Source: Aspidapion aeneum (taxonomy: Eukaryota; Arthropoda; Insecta; Coleoptera; Brentidae). From it: 64,000 nt of DNA. Below are positions 22,640-33,378 of this stretch, in pieces (positions within the stretch are counted from its first letter, which is position 1; every line of letters starts with the position of its first letter). Location of the stretch: the NCBI GenBank assembly GCA_963576565.1, contig OY755044.1, positions 51,157,847-51,221,846 on the forward strand, written 5' to 3'. A program made the translations under genes and the position numbers. The notes under the pieces are model-generated. The model was not told the origin of the DNA and did no database searches. It saw only the letters and a list, made by a program, of their open reading frames with translations.

Positions 22640-25215
22640 AAAAAATATCCTCCAAACCCCTACCCCCACCCCTTCTATAGAAAAATGTGTTTTTGACACA
22701 CTTCCCGTTATCCGATTTGGATAAAATTTGGTAAACATATAGTGATCTGATGACAATACAATATTAAGAAAAAAATATCCTCCCACCTCTACCCCCACCC
22801 CCTTTCATAGAAAAATGAGTTTTTGACACACTTCCCATTATCCGATTTGGATGAAATTTGGTATTCACATCGTGGTCCGATGACAATACAACATTTAAAA
22901 AAAATATATCCTCACACCCTTACCCCCACCCCCTTCCATAGAAAATGCGTTTTTGACACCCTTCCCATTATCCGATTTGGATGAAATTGGGTATTCACAT
23001 AGTGGTCCGATGACAATTCAACATTTAAAAAAAATTTATACTCCCGCCCCTACCCCCACCACCTTCCATAGAAAAATTTGTTTTTGACACACATCCCGTT
23101 ATCCGATTTGGATGAAATTTGGTGTACATATAGTGATCCGATGACAATACAATATTAAGAAAAAAATATCCTCCCACCTCTACCCCCACCCCCTTTCATA
23201 GAAAAATGAGTTTTTGACACACTTTCCATTATCCGATTTGGATGAAATTTGGTATTCACATAGTGGTCCGATGACAATACAACATTTAAAAAAATATATC
23301 CTCCCACCCCTACCCCCACCCCCTTCCATAGAAAATGCGTTTTTGACACCCTTCCCATTATCCGATTTGGATGAAATTTGGTATACATATAGTGATCCGA
23401 TGACAATACAATATTAAGAAAAAACTATCCTCCCACCTCTACCACCACCCCCTTTCATAGAAAAATGAGTTTCTGACACACTTCCCATTATCCGATTTGG
23501 ATGAAATTTGGTATACATATAGTGGTCCGATGACAATACAACATACCCCCACCCTCATCTATAGAAAAATGCTATGCGTTATAGGACATTTTTTCATTAT
23601 TGTTGTATTGTTATCGGACCACTATATGTATACCAAACTCCATCCAAATCGGATAATGGGAAGTGTGTCAAAAACGCTTTTTTCTAAAGATGAGGGTGGA
23701 AATAGGAGTGGTAGGATTTTTTTTTCAATGTTGTATTGTCATCGGATCACTATGTGAATACCAAATTTCATCCAAATCGGATAATGGGAAGTGTGTCAAA
23801 AACTCATTTTTCAATGAAAGGGGGTGGGGGTAGAGGTGGGAGGATATTTTTCGGTTCGGTTCGGTTCGGTTCGGTTCGGTTTGGTTCGGTTCGGTTCGGT
23901 TCGGTTACAACATACCCCCACCCTCATCTATAGAAAAATGCTATGCGTTATAGGACATTTTTTCATTATTGTTGTATTGTTATCGGACCACTATATGTAT
24001 ACCAAATTCCATCCAAATCGGATAATGGGAAGTGTGTCAAAAACGCTTTTTTCTAAAGATGAGGGTGGAAATAGGAGTGGTAGGATTTTTTTTTTCAATG
24101 TTGTATTGTCATCGGATCACTATGTGAATACCAAATTTCATCCAAATCGGATAATGGGAAGTGTGTCAAAAACTCATTTTTCTATGAAAGGGGGTGGGGG
24201 TAGAGGTGGGAGGATATTTTTTTCTTAATATTGTATTGTCATCGGATCACTATATGTATACCAAATTTCATCCAAATCGGATAACGGGATGTGTGTCAAA
24301 AACAAATTTTTCTATGGAAGGGGGTGGGGGTAGGGGTGGGAGGATATTTTTTTCTTATTGTTGTATTATCATCGGACCACTATGTGTATACCAAATTTTA
24401 TCCAAATCGGATAACGGGAAGTGTGTCACAAACACATTTTTCTATTGAAGGAGTGGGGGTAGGGGTAAGAGGATATTTTTTTCTTATTGTTGTATTGTCA
24501 TGGGACCACTACGTGTGTACCAAATTTCATCCAAATCGGATAATGGGAAGTGTGTCAAAAACGCATTTTTCTATAGATGAGGGTGGGGGGTAGGAGTGGT
24601 AGGATTTTTTTTTTCAATCTTGTATTGTCATCAGACTACTATATGTACCCATACCAAATTTTATTCAAATCGGATAATGGGAAGGGTGTCAAAAACGCAT
24701 TTTCTATGGAAGGGGGTGGGGTAGGGGTGGGAGGATATTTTTATTTTAAATGTTGTATTGTCATCGGACCACTATGTGAATACCAAATTTCATCCAAATC
24801 AGATAATGGGAAGTGTGTCAAAAACTCATTTTTCTATGAAAGGAGGTGGGGGTAGAGGTGGGAGGATATTTTTTTCTTAATATTGTATTGTCATCGGATC
24901 ACTATATGTATACCAAATTTCATCCAAATCGGATAACGGGATGTGTGTCAAAAATAAATTTTTCTATGGAAGGGGGTGGGGGTAGGGGTGGGAAGATATT
25001 TTTTTCTTATTGTTGTATAATCATCGGACCACTATGTGGATACCAAATTTTATCCAAATCGGATAACGAGAAGTGTGTCAAAAACACATTTTTCTATAGA
25101 AGGGGTGGGGGTAGGGGTGGGAGGATTTTTTTGTTCTTAATGTTGTATTGTCATGGGACCACTACGTGTGTACCAAATATCATCCAAATCGGATAATGGG
25201 AAGTGTGTCAAAAAC
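22640..25215. repeat. 130-bp satellite array in two opposite orientations
   Basis: The landmark tccgatttgg recurs at 22711, 22841, 22971, 23102, 23232, 23361 and 23491 (period 130 bp, seven units). In the other orientation the landmark ccaaatcgg recurs about every 130 bp from 23644 to 25185 (about twelve units). The inversion point is near 23560. A segment around 23536-23690 is repeated at 23905-24060, and an ttcgg microsatellite interrupts at about 23850-23905. Confidence 0.93.
23850..23905. repeat. (ttcgg)n microsatellite
   Basis: About eleven copies of the pentamer ttcgg with one variant, between two satellite units. It is absent from the other units and is therefore a local expansion. 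Confidence 0.92.
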
Positions 25216-25351
25216 GCTTCACAAGATTTGATAGATAGACAGAAAATAAAAGCTTGTAAAAAATTACGTAAAGGATTTTTTAAAGATGTTTTTATATAAA
25301 TAATATATTTTATTTTCCATCTACACATTTTATCAAAAAAAAAATTTTAGT

Positions 25352-25438
25352 CCGGCGCCGAGTTGGCCCGGCGCCCAGTTGGCGGCGCCGAGTTGGCGGC
25401 GCCCAGTTGGCGACGCCGAGTTGGCGGCGCCCAGTTGT
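25352..25438. repeat. GGCGCC minisatellite, right foldback arm
   Basis: Six units alternating ggcgccgagttggc and ggcgcccagttggc, inverted with respect to 22340-22441. Confidence 0.93.
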
Positions 25439-25707
25439 CCTAGACCGAAATGGCTACATTGGCGCGACAATAATACTGAAATCAATTTGGTTCAATCTAA
25501 TCACACATATATTAAAAATGTTGCCAATAGATGCGGCCACAAGGCAACATAAGAATTTTAATTTTTAAGGCCACCCAATTGTATTAGTATTAGCTCAAAG
25601 TTGACTTTGCCTACGCGCTGTTTGTTAAATGACGTGTTTCTAAAAATGTGAGAGAAAAACTTTCATTTGTTATTTGCTGTCAGAAGTCAAATTGAGAGGG
25701 TGTCAAC

Positions 25708-27060
25708 ATGGATAGTGATGCGGCAGGTAATTACTTAATTTTGCAATTATTGTTAACAAACCATTTATTTGTAGACCTGGTATATACAGGGTTTTATAAA
25801 ATAGTATTTTTGATCAAAAAATTTTTAACATTTTTAAGTTTGCTAGAGTTATAAAAAAAGTTCCGCCGAGTACACCGATATTTCTTTACTGGCTGAAAAC
25901 CATATCTTATAGCCAATTTAAAAAAGTATAATTTACGTCCCCCTTTTTCCCCCTCTTTGTTTTAATGGCTTTATTTTAGTTGAATCCGTATATTTGTTTT
26001 TCTGCCAATTTTTGTTTCAAATTTTGCGACAGCTATTTCAGATACTTTTCCGATGAGCTAGAGACTTGAAATTTGGTATAGGGTTTCGTTGACAATATAA
26101 CTTTAATTTTTTTTTATAAAAAATAAAAATGGTGGATTTTAAATGGCGGACTTATTTATTTGACAACCAATTTGCCTTAAATATAAAAACTTGCACTGCT
26201 TAAGGTAACTTAATACAATTTTTGATTTAAACTTAAAAAAAGTATAATGACCGATCCAAAATGGCGGCCTTTCCAATTTACGAGTCAATATGTATCAAAT
26301 TCAAACCTTTAGGGGACTTTCGCTGATTATGACTTTTGACTCAAATTAAAAAAAATATATCATTCTTCTTTAATTTTTAACTCAAACTTCTTAATTTAAA
26401 ATCAAAATTGCGGATCCAAGTTTTTAATCTGGTGTTTTTTGCATTGAGCACATTATTTTTAGGTAGATGTGGAAACGATCCCGTTAAAAAAAATGCAGAT
26501 TAAGAGAAGGGAGCTATTTATAGTGTTGAAAAATAAACAATTTTTTAAGCTATCGTCATCAGAGTGCAATGAACAGTTAATACAGTATATAGTGGATAAA
26601 TTTGGGGTTAGTGAACTTTCCGAAAACTACGTAAAACAAATACAACTTTTAATAAAAGTGTTTCTCACAAAGCTATTGGCGAAATGGCGTGATTGTAAAT
26701 ACATGTACATTTATTAACACACATATGAAATGGCTTGATGATTACATAAAACGTCCAAATATGAGGCAGCCACTACAGCATATAGCTTCAGCACCACGAG
26801 GCAGGCCAAAAAAATCATTTGAAGAGAGTTGTAAACGCGGTAAACAAAGACATGTGCAATCGATTGTATCAAATCTCAGTTCAGAGCAGCTATGCTTAGC
26901 AGCAGAAACAAGCTTGGAAAAGTCAGGTAAAAGAACTGCCGCCCAAGTTATGAAGTTAGCACTTAAAACATCGCCCAGACGGCTTAAAAAAATGAAAATG
27001 GTAACAATGCAGCCTCTAGTTCTACTACTGTAAGACCGTACAGTTCCGAGGCAGCTTTAG
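25708..27060 (+). pseudogene. 5' exons of a transposon-borne gene of unknown function
   Basis: The proposed start is the ATG at 25708 (MDSDAA). Exon 1 ends at a gtaatt donor (25727), and the frame resumes in exon 2 at 26467 after a ttaggtag acceptor, keeping phase. Exon 2 encodes a Lys-rich helical N-terminus (ETIPLKKMQIKRREL...). A one-base frame change near 26700 leads into a second recognisable block, WLDDYIKRP...GRPKKSFEESCKRGKQRH...SSEQLCLAAETSLEKSGKRTAAQVMKLAL..., a pattern I associate with uncharacterised proteins of transposon origin in insects and cnidarians. The 3' part is lost. It lies between the terminal repeats at 22306 and 27234, so it probably belongs to that transposon. No catalytic domain is visible. 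Confidence 0.55.
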
Positions 27061-27234
27061 TATGCAATTGTTTTCTTTTTAACTAAAATACTTAATATCA
27101 AATAACATTTATTATGCATGTTTTTGCAAAATAAGCATTAAATATATGCCTTATAAGCATTTCTGATCATATTGTCACATAAAATCAAATTTTAGATGTT
27201 TGTCGCGCGAAATTGTTATTCTGTCCTTGTGTGC

Positions 27235-28461
27235 ATCGGTAAGAAAAACGTAATACCCGAAGCAAAAATCTAAAATTAATTTTAATAAATTATTTTGTAA
27301 AAAAGGCCCTGCGTAGAGCGCATTATTTAAGCTAATTTTTTTGAGGAGACACGCATGCGCTAGCATCGTAAACTATCCTCACAGGGGTTGTCGAGGACTC
27401 CTATTTAAAAACCGCAAAATGAGGTATGTAATAGTAGGTATTTATTTCCGTAAAAGTAGGCGTAGAGACTACAGACATGTGCTTACTATTTAAATAGTCA
27501 CGCATTATATCCGAGTACGCAAGTACGAAGTCAGGAGAATTAATTTTAAAAGGTAAAGCAACCATGTACCTACCCTCCGGGGTAATTTGTGTAGTTTTAG
27601 AGAAAAAGTTATTGCAATATTCCTCTTCAGGACTTAAACTTTGAACCTCCGGGACCTTCTCAACCTCCCAAAATTTTTGTAAAGTAGTATCTAGGTTAAG
27701 ATCTTCGGATTTTGTAAAAAAAGAATTAATTTGTTTATTTAAGCAATTGAAGTAGTAGTTTTTCCCAAAATAGTGTAACCAAAGTAGGTATTTACAAAAA
27801 CTGGTTGGTTTTGCCCAAATGAGATTCTTCCATTCCTTAAAATATAGGGGACGATATCGTTACCCAATAATAAATGTACTGTACCGGGTTTATTAAAGTT
27901 TGGATCTGAAAGTTTTAAATTTCCAATTTTAGGAAACTGGCCTAATGAAATTGTACTGGAGGGTAAATTATCGCAAATTTTATCCATAATAATGGCGTCT
28001 ATGTCAAATAACTGACTTGTATCGTAAAGAGACCCGATTGTGAGATGCACCCCTGACTTGGCTGAAGTGCTCATTTTATCGAGCCCGTGTAAAGACATCG
28101 CAATATTAAATTTGTGTAGGCCTAACTGATTAACGCACGATTTGGTGACAAAGGTATTTTGCGAGCCCGTATCAATTATCGCGCCACAAGTCTGCCAGTT
28201 CTGGAACGCGTCTTGAGTTTTAATTAGGACCGTACCAAGTAAGATTTCTTTATCGTTAATCATCATACCAACTTGCGATGATTGTGAGCCGCTGAAATGC
28301 GCATGCGTTTTAGGGGTATTATTTTGTGTATTTTGTATATTTTGGTTTTCCCTAGGAGAGGTTGGGGTAGTAAAATGTAAAAGACTATGGTGAGTCGTAG
28401 GTTGTGTGCAGTAACGACAACGTTTTTCTGAAACCAAATTCCGCGTAGCCAGACAGTTCAT
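27235..28461 (-). pseudogene. pol: BEL/Pao protease and RT N-terminus, family B
   Basis: The retropepsin active site is IIDTGSQ within 27739-28461, followed by a conserved BEL/Pao region with LLLGNDIVPYIL and YFGYTILGK. After a stop/frameshift near 27735 the frame continues (FWEVEKVPEVQSLSPEEEYC..., GRYMVALPFK) into the RT thumb/fingers with ISLNNALYAGPFLQNN, up to the point where the DNA transposon sits at 27234. The corresponding region in the intact family-C frame is at residues about 501-840. Confidence 0.88.
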
Positions 28462-29599
28462 ACACGGCTTTTAACTATTTCAAATCTCTCTACGGGAGTT
28501 TTATTTAGGAAAACGTCACAGCGGTAGAGGGGGTGTATCCCATTATTACACAAAAAACACGGGTTTTGAGTATGTTGAGAGGGTCTATTACCCTTCACGT
28601 GGAAAGCAGTTCCCCTTCTCGTATTACGGCTACGAGGATTATTTTGAAAGTGCGTATTTTTTGAATAACTATTTTGACTTTTTAAAGTATCAAGCGGTGG
28701 AAGTAGCACATTCGGGCGCAGTACAACGCTTTAAAATAAAATATTTTACATCTTCGTATCGAGGGATCCCCGTGTTCCCTTGGGGTTGTTCAAACGCAAG
28801 GCGCGTGGTAGGCGATAAACGATCTAGCATCATGTAACATAAAATAAAATCCCAATTTTCTGGGTTAATTTCATAACTTTTAAAGCCGCCGAATGGTTTA
28901 TAAATGTTATCTACTAAGTTACGGAGCGCCTTCGCATCTTTGAATTTAATGTGAGGGCTCTGTTCGATGGCCTTCCAATAATGGTATGCACGCAAACGCT
29001 TATTTTGATACCTATCGGTTAACGTAGTATAAGCCGTCAAGTAATTTTCATTAAGTATAGGTAAGACAATAGTAAATTAAATTTTTGTAAATTGCAAATT
29101 GACCGATTATTGTGAATCATGGTATTGAAACTTTGTAAAAAAGTGGGAAAACCAGCTATATCATCCCCTGAAAATGAGGGCATTTTCCTTTTTGTCAAAA
29201 AGGCGTCACCCTGTACGGCGCCACCTCACACGAAGGTATGGGGAGCAAAGGTGCTATTAAGTATGGTTCCAACCCCCGTGGCAGGATCTTCCAAGGGTGC
29301 CTCAAAAAGATCGTAATAAATGGTTTCGATTTCTTTTTTCGTAAATTAAAATTTGTACTCGGTTTTCAATAGCAAGCTGATTTTCGTCTTCAGCAATCAA
29401 GGCCAAAAGGGCATTATCATGCGTATCAAAATTTTTAGAAGCTTTTCGTAAATTTCTAAAACAGACTTTAAATGTCTGTTTTAGTAGGGTCTGCTCGGGC
29501 ATCCGTGGCGGCCTTAAAAATATAATCAAGCTGATTCACAGCTGTCTGCCTAAGGGCCTTTGCCCTAGCACATTTTGTTTCACTGCTGACAGTAGGCAT
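28458..29599 (-). pseudogene. gag: BEL/Pao gag, family B
   Basis: The start is set at the ATG 29599-29597 because the N-terminus (KALRQTAVNQLDYIFKAA) aligns with that of the intact family-C Gag. A frameshift occurs near 29490 and stops occur around 29050-29300, where the frame still reads ...FPTFLQSFNTMIHNNRS. The helical core (TLTDRYQNKRLRAYHYW, LRNLVDNIYK) spans 28690-29040, and the zinc knuckle CFLCNNGIHPLYRC (CX2CX4HX4C) lies in 28458-28709. Inactive. Confidence 0.88.
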
Positions 29600-29799
29600 T
29601 TTTACGTATTTAATTGCACAAAGTAATTTTACGCAAGTAAAATTTTAGTAAATTATTTTGCAAAAATTGTGGTATTTTCTGCAAAGCCAAAAAAAAGTTA
29701 ATAAAAACGGGAAAAGTAAATGTAGCAAGGTCGTATCTCCTGATAAAGACCTGAAACCGCTGTGCAAACGTGCAAATTTAAACTTTTTTATTTTCTATG

Positions 29800-30060
29800 T
29801 TAAAATTTTAAAATTAAGTAAATATTTCCCCAAATGTAGATGAGGGTAAAAAAGAGGGTATGAAACCCTTTATGCAGTATGCAGTGATAAGTATTTAATA
29901 TTGTATAGTCCAGTAAGGAACTTATTTTCAAAATTAAATTTTTGAAATTAAATAAATAGTACCTCAAAGTAAATGAGGGTAAAATGAGGGTAAGGAACCC
30001 TTTATGCACTATGCATTAGTAAGTAATAAGTATTAAATGGTCCAGTAGGGACGTAAAGTA
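29800..30060. repeat. Tandem duplication (about 133 bp) in the family-B leader
   Basis: The landmark tgagggtaaaa occurs at 29841 and 29974, and accctttatgca.tatgca follows in both. Units are about 29800-29932 and 29933-30060, roughly 80 percent alike. Confidence 0.85.
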
Positions 30061-30147
30061 CCTTGCCTATGGAAGAAAATAAAAAAAAACATTAAAAGGG
30101 GGCGAGTTTTTCTCCCTCCACTATTTAAGGGTGTCCTGCTCTCCGAG

Positions 30148-30165
30148 ATCCGGCTCGAAGGACCA
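30148..30165 (-). promoter_or_regulatory. Primer-binding site, family B
   Basis: TGGTCCTTCGAGCCGGAT read on the minus strand, 3 bp inside the 5' LTR and starting with the TGG expected from complementarity to a tRNA CCA end. The tRNA identity is not assigned here. Confidence 0.75.
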
Positions 30166-30168
30166 ATA

Positions 30169-30985
30169 TTAAGGGCTGGTTGCGTCACGGGGTAACACCG
30201 TCAGGCATCCAGAAAACCACACATAAATAGGAGAAGCTAATCCGGTCACGAACGAACAGGTTTCCGCGATGGATAGTGGAAGGAGAAGTAAAACACCCTA
30301 TTAATTACAACATATTGCGTAAAAGAAGTAAGGTAAATAGTTACGTAACCGGTGTTACGTAACGCATAATGTAAGTAATAAAAGTATGGTTCGACTTACC
30401 TCAGTAATTAACCGGACGTGGAGAAAGGGAAATCCAGTAGATAGCGTCCTTCATCCAGAAACAGTCCATTGATGGTTAATTTTATGGGTTTGCGCGGCCG
30501 CTTGTAATTATTTAGTAAAGTATTGATTCACTTATTCGCAGAACAGATAAGCAAATTCGCACTGCTGTGGGAGCCAGACGAGCGCACATACGTAGCGAAG
30601 CGCTTCCGGGTCTAGTCTTTATTGTTTCTCCAAAAATTCCCTCTTTGGCCCCAGGGGGGAGTAGCATGGTATCCGCAAGATATGTAGGTGAGATTTTGGA
30701 GAGCCTTTTGGAAAACTTCAATAGGATATATAGTGTAAGAAAGAAAGTAAGGCAAAATATAAACAAGTCGAGCCTTTCAAAAAGCCGATCAGTATTAGTA
30801 AAAATGAATATAGATTTAAATTTAAATTGTTTTCGCGCCCTTCAACAGGCAAAGTACATGTACATATTAGACATAAGTAGATATAAGGACAATTTTTCCC
30901 AAATTGCCAAAAAATATAAAAGTAAAACAAAGTAAAATTCTTCAAAAATAAAATAAAAATAAGAAGGGAACGTGGAGACCGAGCA
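30169..30985 (-). repeat. 5' LTR, family B (about 817 bp)
   Basis: Full-length partner of 16909-17730. The outer end is followed by the target duplication cagtc (30986-30990). Confidence 0.92.
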
Positions 30986-31190
30986 CAGTCAAACTATTTG
31001 CATCTGCATAAAAATGAATGACGAATGAACACCTGATGTAATTAGTACCAAGAGAATGCGATATTTACTTAAACTTGTCATGACTTGTTGGGTAACAAAT
31101 TTAGGCTCAAGGCCATTCATTGTAGATGTTAATAAAACATCCTTTGTTGTTTGCCTCCACATACAAAAGAGAAAGATCCACTCAGACCTG
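30986..31190. repeat. Repeat R1, right half of the split copy
   Basis: It continues R1 with gtaattagtaccaagagaat and a second ggctcaaggccattcattg block. Confidence 0.72.
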
Positions 31191-31560
31191 CACACCTGCA
31201 CACAAAAGACAAAGACACACATAAATTTACATTGTCATATCAAGGTTAAAAGACCACTCACAGTGCTCGCCTCTGTACACAAAAAATAATGGCCTTCGCA
31301 ACTACGCAATATCACATCAAAGCCAAAAAGACCGCCCACGCTATTCGGCTATTGTCAAAAAGACAAAGAGCCACTCGCACCTGCAAATAAAAAACAAAAG
31401 CTCACATAACTGTAAATTGTAACTAAGGCACTCGTACTATTCGGCTATGCTCTAAAAACCCCGTCCAAACTCCTCCTCATACAAAATTACCTTCATACTA
31501 TTGGTCTATGCTTAAAAAACTAGTCGCACTATTCGACTATGGATAAAAATACCACCCAGA
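31191..31560. repeat. Degenerate repeats, no gene
   Basis: Short motifs such as ctattcggctat and gaccactcgcac-like blocks recur irregularly with aaaagac spacers. This is probably an eroded tandem array. Confidence 0.45.
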
Positions 31561-31666
31561 TAGTTCGCCTATTATGATGACGTCATTACCGCAACATTTT
31601 TGCCTGAAATGTACATATCCTTACTACTAACATACTCTGGATCAAGTTTTGGTTTTAATTTTTTAG

Positions 31667-31741
31667 TAGGAGCAGGTGATTTAAAAAGAAATTCCGACGC
31701 TTATTTTATCTTCTCTCTGCAAACGGCTCTTTTTCAAACAG
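31667..31741 (+). other. Candidate 75-bp exon
   Basis: A pyrimidine-rich acceptor ending ttttttag (31666) and a consensus donor cag/gtaagt (from 31742) bound 75 bp that are open in one frame (GAGDLKRNSDAYFIFS...). The length is a multiple of three. The product is not recognised. Such signals also arise in repeats, so confidence is low. Confidence 0.25.
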
Positions 31742-31904
31742 GTAAGTTATAAAAAATAGTAGGTTTTGATTTAAGTCTTATTGACAATAAAAATTTTCGA
31801 GAACATAAGTTCTACCGAACCTAACAGTCCTTTAACCAATTAATTACTGCCATTTGGTCATTTTCGCAAGCGTTTACTCCGCGATGCGTTTTTTGGTTAT
31901 AATT

Positions 31905-32010
31905 TCTTCATGGGCGCACCCACCCAACAAAATTCGACATTGTGAGGCTTCGCCCCCCCCCAAGAGGCCTCGGGCCCCTCCCAAGACATATTCCTGGGTG
32001 CGCCACTGAT
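31905..32010 (-). mobile_element. Fragment of a CAGTGGCGC-ended DNA transposon
   Basis: The minus strand starts atcagtggcgcacccaggaa and continues into a GC-rich ggaggggcccgaggc stretch. CAGTGGCG starts are typical of hAT-like and similar insect element ends. Only one end is convincing. Confidence 0.45.
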
Positions 32011-33170
32011 TTCTTGTTGCAGTTTTTATCTTTTGCATTTTGTGTATTTGTCTGAATTGCGATTGGAACAAAGTACGTTTCAGTTGGTTTATGTTTTGTA
32101 AGTTGTACGGATTGTTCAAAATACGATTTGCTCAAAGTACTGTTTGTAGATTTTTCAGTTTGTATAATATATGACTGGGCAATTGTTTGTTTGTCTAAAT
32201 TACGTTTTGTGAATTGTATTTTTTGTAAACATTACGGGACCCCTGTGGCGTTACGGTGTCACACTTATCTGTCAAAATTGTCAACCAAAATCAATAACTA
32301 GGGTTATAATTCTTCCAAAAAAATTAAGCCATTTCTAGCGAAACCAGAAATTACTGAAAATAATGTGGCCTATCAAAAAACCGTTAGGTTCTACTATTTC
32401 TTTCAACCTACATGCACGTTAAAAGAAGTTGTCTTAGATCAAAGCAAATTGCTTTGAAGTAAAATAATTTGTGTTTCCTATTCACCAAGAGAATATTTTC
32501 TTGATATAACAAAAAATGTCTTGCCTTTTATTTTAATGTGAAACACAAATTGTTTTATTACAAAATGGAACTGAATTAATCTAAGGCATCGTTTTCTCTG
32601 GAAGCAAAATATTACTTATATGAGTTACAAAATGGAGTATACTGAAAGAAAACAATAAAATAAGAAAAATAAAGTCTCATTTTCAGATTAAATGCTGCGT
32701 TGAACTGAAAAGAAATATTTTAATTCAAAACAAACTGTTTTAAGGTAAAGCAATTTATTCAAGAGAAGTACGTGTTTTCATTGTAGACAAAATTTTTTAC
32801 CCTGTGGTTTAGCCAAGTTAGTGCAGAGCAAAAAGGGTTGATCACTCTACGTCTGAAACAAATAGTCCACAGTTCATCCGTCTGTTTTTTAAGTGACGAA
32901 CATAGCTTATTTTGCGGAGACGACTAACTTTTTCCTCTGCGAAAATTTTTGAAAGTGATTCCTAACAGAATCTTTTAAGCTTCGGGCTGACTAACCAAGC
33001 CTGCGGTTGTGGAGACAATGTTGCCATTTACACATTAAAACATTTTTTTAGCCACTGCGAAAAGTGTTGGTCGTCTACGCAAAATAAAACTATATATAGA
33101 AATTCAATCTACTACTCATCACTTAAAAACTAGACCGATGTGCTGTGGACCAAAATTAAAAGAAAATGTC
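32011..33170. other. No gene recognised
   Basis: Unique-looking AT-rich sequence, probably intron of the host gene whose exon is at 33379. Short T/G-rich word repetitions (attgttcaaaatacg types) occur at 32030-32250. Confidence 0.4.
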
Positions 33171-33307
33171 CAGGGTGTCCCAAATTCGATGTTTTGGAAG
33201 GTTCCAGATATTTCTAGGAGAGAAAAAAAACTTGCTTGAGTCGGTTTTTTTCTAAATCTCCAAGAAATAGCTGAAACCGCCCAAAACATCGAATTTACGA
33301 CACCCTG
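33171..33307. mobile_element. 137-bp MITE with cagggtgtc termini
   Basis: It starts cagggtgtcccaaattcgat and ends with the inverse (atcgaatttacgacaccctg). Inverted ends of about 27 bp match well. The cagggtgt terminus recurs at 52318 and 61359. Confidence 0.72.
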
Positions 33308-33378
33308 TATGGGTGAAATTTATATTGAAATTGAAACAAACTGTAAAAACCTAATAAAAGATCATATCAAAGTTTTAC

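Larger units (their letters stand above)
22318..25457. mobile_element. Foldback-type element with GC-rich arms and 130-bp satellite core
   Basis: Element 22328-25447, flanked by the 10-bp direct repeat aaatggctac (22318-22327 and 25448-25457), which falls inside the left terminal repeat of the surrounding DNA transposon. The arms (about 22328-22545 and 25238-25447) are inverted copies: ggacaactgggcgcc at the tips, an array of GGCGCC-containing 14-16-bp units, a T-rich stretch, then aaaatgtgtagatg. The core is a satellite that switches strand near 23560. No protein is encoded; the many glycine-rich frames come from the satellite. Long inverted arms made of subrepeats plus a 9-10-bp duplication resemble Drosophila Foldback/Galileo-type elements. 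Confidence 0.82.
22306..27234. mobile_element. DNA transposon with about 35-bp terminal inverted repeats
   Basis: The ends are imperfect inverted repeats: gcacataaggacaaatggct followed by a gcgcgacaa landmark on the left (from 22306), and the reverse complement gcacacaaggacagaataac with the same gcgcgacaa landmark on the right (to 27234). Both sides are flanked by atc, a 3-bp target duplication. Removing this element and the LINE rejoins the family-B RT in frame between its TD and MYRM residues. Inside are the 3.1-kb foldback (22328-25447) and the first exons of a gene (25708-27060), so this is a non-autonomous derivative of about 1.8 kb. Superfamily is not assigned. Confidence 0.75.
16907..30985 (-). 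mobile_element. BEL/Pao LTR retrotransposon, family B, 14 kb with nested insertions
   Basis: Read leftwards: 5' LTR (30985-30169), primer site (30165-30148), leader with tandem duplication, gag (29599-28458), protease and RT N-terminus (28461-27235), then the LINE, DNA transposon and foldback insertions (27234-20448), then the rest of RT, RNase H and integrase (20436-17764) and the 3' LTR (17730-16909). The 5-bp cagtc at 16902-16906 and 30986-30990 is the target duplication, and the flanks join into repeat R1. About 7.3 kb remains once the insertions are subtracted. All genes are broken. Confidence 0.93.

Noticed and set aside
23155..25196. Several glycine-rich open frames (GGGGRGGRIFF types)
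   Set aside because: They follow the 130-bp satellite period on both strands and have no independent coding signal.
22337..25440. CRISPR-like or bacterial repeat array
   Set aside because: The repeats are a foldback minisatellite and a 130-bp satellite in an intron-bearing genome with retrotransposons; there are no spacers and no cas genes.
31874..32135. Frames of 81 and 75 codons reading WRTQEYVLGG and GGRSLTMSN
   Set aside because: They arise from a DNA-transposon end (cagtggcgcacccagg) common in insect genomes.
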